Under the pieces are notes generated by a model. That model did not search any database. It was not told the DNA's origin and worked only from the letters and a program-made list of their open reading frames with translations. Positions 9,524 through 18,409 of a stretch of DNA of 64,000 bases are shown here, one piece after another. Origin of the DNA: Acidobacteriaceae bacterium. GTDB taxonomy: Bacteria; Acidobacteriota; Terriglobia; Terriglobales; Acidobacteriaceae. The translations under genes were made by a program, and so were the position numbers. How positions within the stretch are numbered: the stretch's first letter is position 1; every line of letters begins with the position of its first letter. The stretch is from the NCBI GenBank assembly GCA_025462885.1, contig JAOAPN010000005.1, forward strand, positions 124,001 to 188,000. The letters run 5' to 3'.

Positions 9524-10778
9524 ATCCTTTCAATAACTTAGGCGGTATGACGGTCGAAGCATTTGCGGCTTTTTGTGGCATTTCGCCAGAAGACTGATTC
9601 TCTCCTCCCTTCATTAGCATTGCGTACACCGATCCGACCATCGCCTGGACGCTTTCCGGCAACTCCTGCATGTACTCGTGAGCCGTCGTGTCCGGCCTAG
9701 AATGCCGCAGGTGAGCCTGGATGTCCTTCACCGATCCCATCTTCTGGGCCTGCGTCGCCATCGTCCGGCGCATCACTTGGAAGTTGAGCTTCGGAATGCC
9801 TAACGACTCGGCCAACGGCTTCAGTACCCGGAAGCGGTAGTTGTCCGCATCCATGAATCCACCGTCTGCATTCTGGAAGATGAATTCGTCGGGCGACGCC
9901 CTGCGATGTTCCGGCTTCGTGCAGAAACTGGTCTTGCAGGAAGCCTTCTTGCATTCCATCTTCCAGAGCAGCAGCTCATCCGCCAGACCATCCGGCAGGT
10001 GAACTTTGGTGAGGCTGCCTGGTGTCTTGCCGAACGGTCGGAGCGTTCTGGGATAGACGGTCTCGGTCAGGGTTAGCGTGTTCTGGTCATCGAAGGATCG
10101 CCACCTGAGCGCAAACAACTCACTCGGGCGAAGGGCCTCCGTCATATCGAGCATGAGGAGCAGACGATCTCGCCTGCCCGCATTGGCCAGGATCAGCCAA
10201 AGCTGTTCCCAGTTCAGCACCTGCTTGTCCTTGGGCCGGAGGTTCTTCGGAATCCGAAGCTTCCGGCTTGGATCTTTTGTCAGGTACTCCTGCTCGATGG
10301 CTTCATCGAAGATCGACTTCAGATACGACCTTGCTTGCTTCACACGATCCTGCGAGTACCGCTCCGCAAGACTGTTCAGGTGCGTCTGCAACATGAACTT
10401 GTCGAACGAATCGAGCGGATACGCTCCGAATCGATTTACGAGGTCGAGCTGAATCTGCGACATCTTCTCTTTCGCCGTTTCAGGTCGCCAATCTCCCTTG
10501 CGAAGCGGAAAGTAGCGATTGAGCACAAACCATGCGAAGGTGACGGAGCTGTCCTTGAGGACCCGGCCTCCGAGGTTCTGACCAGTACGTTTGGTGACTT
10601 CGGCTCGTAGTGCTTCTCGCGCCTGGAGCTTGGTCATTGTCGTTTTGAGAGCGAGCTTGACGCAAACTTTCTTGACTCGCTCCTCGCCTGTATCAGGATC
10701 AAGGACCGTCTGGCGGAAGTAACCAAACCACTGCTTTCCGCGCAGCGAGACCCAGCCTGTCTGGTGCGATTTACCCAT
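9480..10778 (-). CDS. Phage-type tyrosine recombinase/integrase
   Basis: LMLDMTEALRPSELFALRWRSFD...LNFQVMRRTMATQAQKMGSVKDIQAHLRHSRPDTTAHEYMQ; its C-terminus GTAGFEPTTSTV is the antisense translation of the tRNA 3' half. Confidence 0.92.
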   Translation of the reverse strand: MGKSHQTGWVSLRGKQWFGYFRQTVLDPDTGEERVKKVCVKLALKTTMTKLQAREALRAEVTKRTGQNLGGRVLKDSSVTFAWFVLNRYFPLRKGDWRPETAKEKMSQIQLDLVNRFGAYPLDSFDKFMLQTHLNSLAERYSQDRVKQARSYLKSIFDEAIEQEYLTKDPSRKLRIPKNLRPKDKQVLNWEQLWLILANAGRRDRLLLMLDMTEALRPSELFALRWRSFDDQNTLTLTETVYPRTLRPFGKTPGSLTKVHLPDGLADELLLWKMECKKASCKTSFCTKPEHRRASPDEFIFQNADGGFMDADNYRFRVLKPLAESLGIPKLNFQVMRRTMATQAQKMGSVKDIQAHLRHSRPDTTAHEYMQELPESVQAMVGSVYAMLMKGGENQSSGEMPQKAANASTVIPPKLLKGLVGTAGFEPTTSTV

Positions 10779-10832
10779 GATTCCTCTGTTTCCGCGGGGA
10801 GACAGTGGGCACTCTCATTGTATCGAGCGTGC

Positions 10833-11123
10833 TCAGCCCGTGCGCCTGTGCAGTTTGCTGATTTGCTCGTGTTCGGTGATGAAAAGCTCGATACCACTTG
10901 CGCGGTATCGTAGCGTTCCGTCGCCCATGCGAATGACTGGAAGAAGAGGCTTTTTGCGGGAGGAATGATCCCAGACCCAATCAGTGCTGACGTTTAAGCG
11001 ACGCGCCACGTCTTCTGCTGTGAGGAGTGGCTCGACCAAGGCTGATCGGGCTGGTGGCTTTCGCGGTATCTGTGAGTCTGAGGCAGAGTTAGCCAAATGA
11101 AGATCGCGGTTTTCCATGGACAC
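10833..11123 (-). CDS. Small HTH (excisionase/MerR-like) DNA-binding protein
   Basis: LLTAEDVARRLNVSTDWVWDHSSRKKPLLPVIRMGDGTLRYRASGIELFI resembles an HTH_17 excisionase-type domain; directly upstream of the integrase. Confidence 0.7.
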   Translation of the reverse strand: MSMENRDLHLANSASDSQIPRKPPARSALVEPLLTAEDVARRLNVSTDWVWDHSSRKKPLLPVIRMGDGTLRYRASGIELFITEHEQISKLHRRTG

Positions 11124-11223
11124 CTCGCATGTTCGTCACGTCGAGATTGCGGCGAGGCCAAACCAGAGTCCAATACTTCTCATCAATATCACCCAAAATT
11201 ACATGCATACATGGCGAGAGAGG

Positions 11224-11309
11224 TAGGAACTTTATAGTTCCTAGTTACCCGCATGAGTTGCTAGTAACCAGAAGGAAACTAATTGACGTATGCGGTTCCT
11301 AGTTGAACC
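11224..11309. promoter_or_regulatory. Cluster of GTTNCTAGTNAC-type repeats (candidate Xis/Int or regulator sites)
   Basis: taggaac (11224-11230, inverted), gttcctagttacc (11237-11249), gttgctagtaacc (11257-11269), ggttcctagttgaacc (11294-11309). Confidence 0.55.
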
Positions 11310-11388
11310 ATTGAAGGTGCAGCATCGACTCTCGTCCCCCGAGGGAGATCTGGAGTCTTGACGTCACTGCCAGCGGAGTACCAGGGCC

Positions 11389-12348
11389 ATGTCAGACATC
11401 GTTGAGTTTCGCCATCTGGAATATCTGGTTGCGATTGCCGAGCGCAAGAACTTCAGCAAAGCAGCCGAGCATGTACTGCGGTCACAACCTGCCGTCAGCC
11501 ACCAAATCAAAGCTCTTGAGGATGACATTGGATATCCGCTTCTCGTTCGTAAAGGACGCGATGGAGTCTATCCCACGCCTGCGGGAGAGTTCATACTTGT
11601 GTGGGCCAGAATCGTCCTTGCCGGAAAGAAAGAAACATTCCGCATGGCCAGGGCCATCCATGACGGAACGGTTCCACCGCTTCATCTGGGCTTCTCATCT
11701 TTTGTGAATGGATTCCTTCTCGACAACTTTCGTATCGCGTATCAGGGGATGTTCCCAGAGTGTGAGATCCATTTATTTAGCGGGGATACAAAGCATATTC
11801 TGGAGCGTCTTGAGAGAGGCGCGCTCGATTGTGCGCTCCTCCCAATGCCTATCGACAAAGATGTCTGGAGTGCTCGTCAAGTCGCACGCTCACCACTCGT
11901 CATCTGCATGCGCCCAGACGATCCCCTCAGCAATCAAGCCCTAGTAGATATTCGCGAAGCTGCGCCACGCCTCAAAGTGTTCCGTGATCCAGAATTGCAT
12001 CCCGCAGCGCATGCACGCCTTTCGGAGATGTTTTCTGAAGTGGGCGTGCCTCTCCATCTTGCCAGCTTTGCGGCGACACCGGCAGACATCCAACTGATGG
12101 TGAAGCAGGGATACGGACTCGCATTGATCGACCAGCTCTGGCTTCTCGATGCAGGTCTGATTACAAGGCCCTTATCGGGCTTGAACTGGACGGCTGACAC
12201 CGCGTTCGTTACGACGAAGAACCCGAGCCACATGGCCCTGATGTTCATCGAGAAATACCTAGATGAACACGATCTCGGGAGCACGCGTAAACAGCCGCAA
12301 CCGGCGGCGCTCCGCCAGCCTCATCAGCTGGAACTCATCAGTCGATGA
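11389..12348 (+). CDS. LysR family transcriptional regulator
   Basis: FRHLEYLVAIAERKNFSKAAEHVLRSQPAVSHQIKALEDDIGYPLLVRKGR HTH followed by a substrate-binding domain. Confidence 0.92.
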   Translation: MSDIVEFRHLEYLVAIAERKNFSKAAEHVLRSQPAVSHQIKALEDDIGYPLLVRKGRDGVYPTPAGEFILVWARIVLAGKKETFRMARAIHDGTVPPLHLGFSSFVNGFLLDNFRIAYQGMFPECEIHLFSGDTKHILERLERGALDCALLPMPIDKDVWSARQVARSPLVICMRPDDPLSNQALVDIREAAPRLKVFRDPELHPAAHARLSEMFSEVGVPLHLASFAATPADIQLMVKQGYGLALIDQLWLLDAGLITRPLSGLNWTADTAFVTTKNPSHMALMFIEKYLDEHDLGSTRKQPQPAALRQPHQLELISR

Positions 12349-12463
12349 GCGATCTATAAATAGAACTTTGAGCACTATAGAAATTACGTCTTGGACTTCG
12401 CGAATCTCCTGACCTTACCTTTCGTGACATGGCGAAGCAGAACCCGCCATCAGGAGATTGCCT

Positions 12464-12931
12464 ATGTCACTGAACTCGTATCGTCGTAACCGGCTCACGC
12501 GGGGTTTCCTCCAAGTTGGGCGCACGCTTCTGCCTGCGCTCTTCACCCTCGCTTGTGCCGGAGTTGCCCATGCCCAGGGAACGATGGACTTCTCCGGCGC
12601 ACAAACGTTGATGTCAACTTTCAAAACTTTCGCCATGTACGCTGGGGCCGTTATCTGTCTCGGCGGGCTCATTTTTGCGGGCATCCGCATGATGAGTGGG
12701 CGATTTCAAGACGCCATACCAGGGCTCTTCGGTGCGCTGTTTGGCGCTGGAGTTCTCGGCTGGGGAGCCGGATGGATCGGACCTGCAACGCAAGGATGTT
12801 CACCCGCTGGAGGAGGCGCAGGGCTTCCGCGCCTTGCTGGACTTGGAAGAACCCAAGTACAGCATCGAGCAAATTGGAGCGCGTGTCGGGAAATCGCCCG
12901 TCTTCGTCACTTCGAGGTTGAAATTGACTGA
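12464..12931 (+). CDS. VirB2/TrbC-like conjugal pilin with an aberrant C-terminus
   Basis: Signal peptide plus TrbC/VirB2-like TM region (MSTFKTFAMYAGAVICLGGLIFAGIRMMSGRFQDAIPGLFGALFGAGVLGWGAGWIG), then out-of-frame translation of parB sequence. Confidence 0.7.
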   Translation: MSLNSYRRNRLTRGFLQVGRTLLPALFTLACAGVAHAQGTMDFSGAQTLMSTFKTFAMYAGAVICLGGLIFAGIRMMSGRFQDAIPGLFGALFGAGVLGWGAGWIGPATQGCSPAGGGAGLPRLAGLGRTQVQHRANWSACREIARLRHFEVEID

Positions 12932-14069
12932 CCTTGTGCCGTCAGCGGTCGATGCCTTCTATGCCGATGAAATAGGCGTCGGACACGCGCTACTGCTGGC
13001 GAAGTTGCCCGCAGACCAGCAGATAACCGCACTAACAGCGTGCTTCAAAGAGGTATACAGCAGCGGAGCATCGAAGCCAGCGCGTATTCTGCTGCCGGTT
13101 CGCAATCTGCAATTCTGGATCGACAGCAACATCCTGTTGGTTCTGAAAGATGCTCCGTTCAACAAGCGGGACGCACAGCTTGTTCCCGTTGCTGGCAGTT
13201 GCGCCGACTGCGCGAAGCGGACAGGCCATAACAAACTGCTGTTCGGCGATGACCTCGGAAAGCAGGGTGACCGCTGCACCGACCCCGGCTGCTACGCTGC
13301 CAAAGTATCGGCACACGTCGCCAAGTCCATCGCTGCGAAACCCGAGCTGGTGCAGATCAGCACGGCCTATGGCGCCCAGAAAGAAGGTAGCCCGGTATTG
13401 CCACGCAACAAGTACACTGCGATCCGGGATGATAAGCCGAAGTCCACGGACGAAGCGAAGCGTCCCGAGTTCAAAGTGTGCAAGTTCACCACGGAAGCCA
13501 TCATCTCTGAGGGCAGCGATATTGGCACAATCCACAAGGTGTGTGCCAATCCAGCTTGCCCGGTGCATCACCCGAAGAAGCAAACCAGCACGGACGATGC
13601 GACATGGAAAGCCGATCAGGAGAAGCAGCGTCGGGAACAGGCCATCGCCAACGCAACCGGCCTCCGCGTTCTCGCCGCAGTGGGTGCTGCCGTTCCAGTT
13701 CGCCTGCTCAAGCGTGACTTACTCTTCGTGATTGAGAAGCTGGTAAGCGTCATGGATGAGAACCGCGTCGAGACGTTGGCACGGCAGCATGGTATCCGGC
13801 AGAAGCGCGACGATGGAGGTATCAGCAAAACTCTGACAGTCTTCGTTCGTCGTGCGGATGAGGGTACACTCTCCCGGCTGTTGGTGGAGGCAAGCATTCT
13901 GCTTGCTGCCTCGCGTGGTAACCCGGCAACAGCCCTCAAGGATGCAGCTAGCGCCTACAAAGTGGACACCGATGCCATCGCTGCGAAGGTGAAGCAGGAG
14001 TTCGCCGCCAAGGAGAAGGCGAAGAAGACGGCACAACCCGCAGTCAAGGCAGCAAAGAAAGTAGCCTAA
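12780..14069 (+). pseudogene. ParB/RepB/Spo0J-like partition protein, N-terminus missing
   Basis: DLQRKDVHPLEEAQGFRALLDLEEPKYSIEQIGARVGKSPVFVTSRLKLTDL matches the internal ParB HTH; the 84 nt of ORF before it (12696-12779) are the out-of-frame VirB2 gene. Confidence 0.75.
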
Positions 14070-14130
14070 CCATCCATCCACCGAGGGGCGGCAGTCCGCC
14101 GTCCCTCATGCTTCGCTCGCGAAAAATCGC

Positions 14131-14161
14131 GCGGGGAGAAACCGTGCTGGTTTCTCCCCGC
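14131..14161. terminator. Hairpin downstream of the parB-like gene
   Basis: gcggggagaaacc-gtgct-ggtttctccccgc: perfect 13-bp stem, 5-nt loop; no T-run. Confidence 0.5.
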
Positions 14162-14291
14162 CCCCTTATCCCGCCTAACTCCGGCCCCCACTCGCCGGCT
14201 GCGCGCCAGGAGTCAAGTTCCTCCTCCTGGACCTTCCCCTGTATTTCCTTGAAGTAGGCATGATGCTGCCAATTATTGGCCGCTACTGCGC

Positions 14292-14795
14292 CTACTCTTC
14301 GTCATTTCCCGATTTTCCAAATTGAAGGCCGGTGCCGACGACAATATCGAACCGGTCAGATTCGCCGCTCTTGAAGCGAACATCGACTCCGCCATCGCGT
14401 TCCGCCAAAGCCGCGATTGAGTCGGAGAAGCGGTACCGAATATGCTCGCGTTGTGTGAGATCTAAGAGCAACGATGTCAGCGTGCCCCGAGGCAGTTCAA
14501 TGTCGCGTTCTAACTCGCCGCCGGTCGGCGCCTCGGAAGGGATGCTTGCGATCGGAAGCCCGTCCGCCCCCACGAACGTGATCTTTTGAGCGTCGATGTG
14601 CGCTGCATGTAGTTTGGGAAGCAAGCCCACGCGGTCCATGGCCTCAACCGCAGTCCCATCGGATAGCCGCCGCCTCGAACCGACGCAGCACGCTCCACAA
14701 CGGTTACATCGAAACCGTATCGATTAGAGCCAGTAGGCAAGCATCGGGCCGGCGATACTAGCCCCTGAGATAAGGGCCTTCTTGTTGGTTTGCAT
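14292..14795 (-). pseudogene. FAD-dependent monooxygenase, multiply frameshifted
   Basis: MQTNKKALISGASIAGPMLAYWL (from 14795), then GSNRYGFDVTVVERAASVRGGGYP and MDRVGLLPKLHAAHIDAQKITFVGADG in three different minus-strand frames. Confidence 0.75.
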
Positions 14796-15107
14796 AGGTG
14801 AAAGCGGCTCGGCGGGATAGTGCATGTGAAAGGAATAGGCAGCCATTTGAAAGCTTTCGGCATTCACATCACCGGATAGGGCGAGATACTCTTGGGCAGC
14901 GCGAGGCCTTTGACAAGCTCTCCATCTGAGATGGCATGGCAGTTCTGACGAGGTAAAGCGCAGCAAGCCGAGCGAGTGTCGAAATGTTCGCACGAATGCT
15001 CTTCGTGGAGTTCATTTCTCTGTATCAACTCCACATTCAAGGTAAACAAGGTGAACGAAATTGGACTGCGCCCTTTCATCCATCGATCGGCGTCAGGAGA
15101 AAACACA

Positions 15108-15878
15108 ATGGGCAGGCTTTTGGGAAAGGTGCTTCTTTCAATTCTTTCGGCTACATTTTGGGGAGGTTTTGCCGTGGCACAAAAGCAGGCTCCTCACCCT
15201 GTAACCAATGTTCTACTTGTCCACGGTGCCTTTGCCGATTCCAGCAGTTGGAAGAAAGTGATCCCGCTCCTCAAGGCAAAGGGCTTGCATGTCGTCACCG
15301 TAGACATACCGCTTACCTCGTTGGCCGAAGACGTGGCCGCTACGAAGAAAGCGATCTCACTGGAAACCGGGCCTGTGCTTCTGGTTGGTCACTCCTATGG
15401 TGGAACCGTTATCACCGAGGCCGGGGATGACCCAAAGGTTGCGGGCTTGGTCTACGTCGCTGCATACGCTCCGGGGGAGGGACAGACCACCGGCGAGTTG
15501 GGAAGTGCGTTCCCGATAACGCCGGGCAGGGCGGAGATTCAGCCGCAATCCGGGGGGCTCTTGCGTCTTTCCGAAAAAGGCGTTTCGGAAGATTTTGCCC
15601 CGGATCTGCCAGCAGGTGAACAGAGCTCAGTTTTTGCGAGCCAGATTCCTTTGGCCGCAGCAAGCTTTCAGGTGAAGTTGTCTATTGCAGCCTGGAACAC
15701 CAAACCTAGCTGGTACATCGTTGCTACTAACGACCGCATCATCAACCCCGATCTCGAGAGGAGTCTGGCAAGGCGGATGGATGCCAAAACGACTGAAATA
15801 CCGTCAAGCCACGTCGTAATGCTCTCTCATCCAAAGGAGACAGCTGCCGTCATCATTCAAGCAGCGGCCGGAAAGTGA
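15108..15878 (+). CDS. Secreted alpha/beta hydrolase
   Basis: Signal peptide, VLLVHGAFADSSSWKKVIPLLKAKG, LLVGHSYGGTVI. Start chosen at 15108. Confidence 0.85.
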   Translation: MGRLLGKVLLSILSATFWGGFAVAQKQAPHPVTNVLLVHGAFADSSSWKKVIPLLKAKGLHVVTVDIPLTSLAEDVAATKKAISLETGPVLLVGHSYGGTVITEAGDDPKVAGLVYVAAYAPGEGQTTGELGSAFPITPGRAEIQPQSGGLLRLSEKGVSEDFAPDLPAGEQSSVFASQIPLAAASFQVKLSIAAWNTKPSWYIVATNDRIINPDLERSLARRMDAKTTEIPSSHVVMLSHPKETAAVIIQAAAGK

Positions 15879-16051
15879 AGCATCTGATGACGAAGCAGTC
15901 AGTTAGGTGCCAAGACAGCCTTCTATAGGGCGCCTTCCGGCCGAGGACATCTCATGGGAGGCACGAATGCCGACCGGTAATCGCTGCAACACTCAAATTG
16001 ACTCCTTCTCTGAACCACCAATCGTCAAACGCAACAAGAAAGGACATTCAT

Positions 16052-16564
16052 ATGACTTCCACCTCGGAGCTAAAGACACGTCGCATGGCTCCGTTACGAG
16101 TACCGTCCGATATCCCCCATGAGCGAGTTGAAGAAATTTCTGGAGCGTTGAACGCACTTCTCGCAGACGTATTTGCGCTTTATTTGAAAACAAAGAATTT
16201 TCATTGGCATATGAGCGGTCCACATTTTCGCGATTATCATCTGCTCCTCGACGAACAGGGGGGACAGATCTTTGCGATGACAGATGATATCGCCGAACGG
16301 ATCCGGAAAATTGGAGGCACGACCCTTCGGCCCGTCGGACAGATCAGCCGATTGCAGCGTCTCAAAGATAACGACGCGGATTTCGTGTCTCCGCAAGACA
16401 TGCTGAGTGAATTGTTTGAAGATAATAGATCTCTCGTGCGAAGCATGAAAGCGACACACGATTTGACTGATGACGCCGGAGACGTAGCGACGACAAGTGT
16501 TCTTGAAAACTGGATCGACGAGACAGAGCGCCGGTCGTGGTTTCTCCGAGAAGCCTCTCGTTAA
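16052..16564 (+). CDS. Dps family ferritin-like DNA-binding protein
   Basis: LNALLADVFALYLKTKNFHWHMSGPHFRDYHLLLDEQGGQIFAMTDDIAERIRKIGGTTLRPVG. Confidence 0.92.
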   Translation: MTSTSELKTRRMAPLRVPSDIPHERVEEISGALNALLADVFALYLKTKNFHWHMSGPHFRDYHLLLDEQGGQIFAMTDDIAERIRKIGGTTLRPVGQISRLQRLKDNDADFVSPQDMLSELFEDNRSLVRSMKATHDLTDDAGDVATTSVLENWIDETERRSWFLREASR

Positions 16565-16625
16565 TAGCAATCGGGAACTTGCTCACGCGGTTCGGAGCTG
16601 ATCAATTGATGTATCAAATCAGCTA

Positions 16626-16799
16626 CTAGCTACTCATCGTCCGCTCCGCAGTCGGTCTCGATGTGGCGCCTGTCTTCGGAACCACATAAATGAACTGCTC
16701 ATCGATACTGTGGCTGTGCTCTTCGCCAATACCCATCATCCTGCGGGTTAGAGCGCCAGGCATGAAAGGATCAGGCACATACTTGATAGCTTTCGGCAT
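16626..16799 (-). CDS. Short ORF (57 aa) with MPKAIKYVPDPF N-terminus
   Basis: Read directly: MPKAIKYVPDPFMPGALTRRMMGIGEEHSHSIDEQFIYVVPKTGATSRPTAERTMSS*. Too short for the supplied ORF track; its N-terminus resembles sequences at 14863 and 22818. Confidence 0.35.
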   Translation of the reverse strand: MPKAIKYVPDPFMPGALTRRMMGIGEEHSHSIDEQFIYVVPKTGATSRPTAERTMSS

Positions 16800-17104
16800 T
16801 CTCCCCTACCTCTTTAGTGCGTCACACTGAAAGCGTCACCCGACAGTAGGGTGGCCGAGACCTAAAGACAGTGGGGGCCATCCTTCGCGAGCGGGCAACA
16901 TGCATCTGAGTGTCGACCTTTCACACTCATCAGATCTATTCAATTCAGTATCCAGCGTTGACGTTGAAGACATCCGGGCGCCTAGCGAATGAGGTTCATT
17001 ATCTTTGCAGCAATGGTTTCAGCACCGGCATTACTCAACGCGACAGCGAAGCAGCAACCTCAATTGACCAGTCCGTTCGTAATTGACGATAAGGGGTGAT
17101 ACCA

Positions 17105-17755
17105 ATGAATGTCTTCATAGTAGGGATCGCTGGGGCGACCGGATCCCGTGTTGCCAAACTACTCGGAGAGCACGGGGACTACGTGTCTGGTCTGTACCGT
17201 AGACCTGAACAGATAAGCGCTTTAGATGCAGTCGGGGCCATTGGAATTCTCGGTGATCTTACAACGATCTCCGAGCAGGAACTAGCGTCTGCCGCTAACG
17301 GAGCCGACGTCATAGTCTTTACCGCAGGGGCCGGAGAGCAGGACAACGACTCGATGACCGACTGCGTCGACGGCGATGGAGTTCGTAAAGCGATCGCAGC
17401 TGCTCGCCTGGCAAGCATATCCAAGCTGCTGCTTGTTTCAGTGTTCCCAGAAGCATGGCGAGAGAGAAATATGCCAAAAAGCTTTGAACACTACATGGCC
17501 GTGAAGAAGAGAGCAGATGTAGAGCTCGTTCATAGCAAACTTGCGTGGATCATTCTGAGGCCCTCTGCACTTACAAATGAGCCCGGGACGGGAAGCGTCA
17601 GTTTGAGTCCTGCCGAGATTCATACGGCGATTTCCCGCGATGACGTGGCAACAACGATTGCAACTCTGCTCCACAGTCCGAGGGTGCAAAACACGATTCT
17701 CGAAGTGACCGCAGGCGACACTACGATCGCAAGCGCTGTCGCGGCTCTGAACTAG
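17105..17755 (+). CDS. NAD(P)-binding (NmrA/atypical SDR-like) protein
   Basis: MNVFIVGIAGATGSRVAKLLGEHGDYVSGLYRRPEQ nucleotide-binding motif. Confidence 0.8.
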   Translation: MNVFIVGIAGATGSRVAKLLGEHGDYVSGLYRRPEQISALDAVGAIGILGDLTTISEQELASAANGADVIVFTAGAGEQDNDSMTDCVDGDGVRKAIAAARLASISKLLLVSVFPEAWRERNMPKSFEHYMAVKKRADVELVHSKLAWIILRPSALTNEPGTGSVSLSPAEIHTAISRDDVATTIATLLHSPRVQNTILEVTAGDTTIASAVAALN

Positions 17756-17845
17756 GACGGTCGTGTGCCGCCTAAAGGCGGATCGCGCGCGGTGATCACG
17801 CTTGATGGAAAGTAGGCGCCCACGAAGCCGTCCAGATTCTCTGAA

Positions 17846-18340
17846 GTGGCGAACAAGGAGAAACAATTGAGCACATCGACACTGAAACTCGTTCCACCTT
17901 TTACACGGGAGATCGCCGCTCTGAAGGTCCGCAAGGCGGAAGATCTGTGGAACTCTCGTAGCCCGCAGCAGGTTGCGCTCGCATATACACCAGACAGTAT
18001 TTGGCGAAATCGCTCAGAGTTCGCCAATGGGCGCGAAGAGATTGTGGATTTGCTAACGCGCAAATGGCAACGCGAACTGGAGTACCGGCTTATCAAGGAA
18101 ATCTGGGCTTTCGACTATGACCGGATCGCGGTGAGGTTTGCCTACGAATGTCATGACGATTCGGGCCAGTGGTATCGCTCATACGGGAATGAAAACTGGG
18201 AGTTCAATGCCGAAGGGATCATGCATCATCGCTATGCGTCCATCAACGATTTGCGAATCAACGAGTCGGAACGCCTGTATCACTGGCCTTTGGGGCGACG
18301 CCCCGATGACCATCCTGGACTGAGTGATCTCGGGCTGTAG
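17846..18340 (+). CDS. DUF1348/nuclear transport factor 2-like protein
   Basis: [30 protein letters not shown]...[27 protein letters not shown]...[31 protein letters not shown]. Confidence 0.85.
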   Translation: MANKEKQLSTSTLKLVPPFTREIAALKVRKAEDLWNSRSPQQVALAYTPDSIWRNRSEFANGREEIVDLLTRKWQRELEYRLIKEIWAFDYDRIAVRFAYECHDDSGQWYRSYGNENWEFNAEGIMHHRYASINDLRINESERLYHWPLGRRPDDHPGLSDLGL

Positions 18341-18409
18341 GCCTTGTGCGAGCCAAATCACATGACTAAGTTAGTAGCCCAACAAGGACAAAAGTAAAAG
18401 GAGAATCAC

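Noticed and set aside
13032-13583. 183-aa minus-strand ORF
   Set aside because: Antisense to the parB-like coding region; no motifs.
16094-16570. 158-aa minus-strand ORF
   Set aside because: Antisense to the Dps gene.
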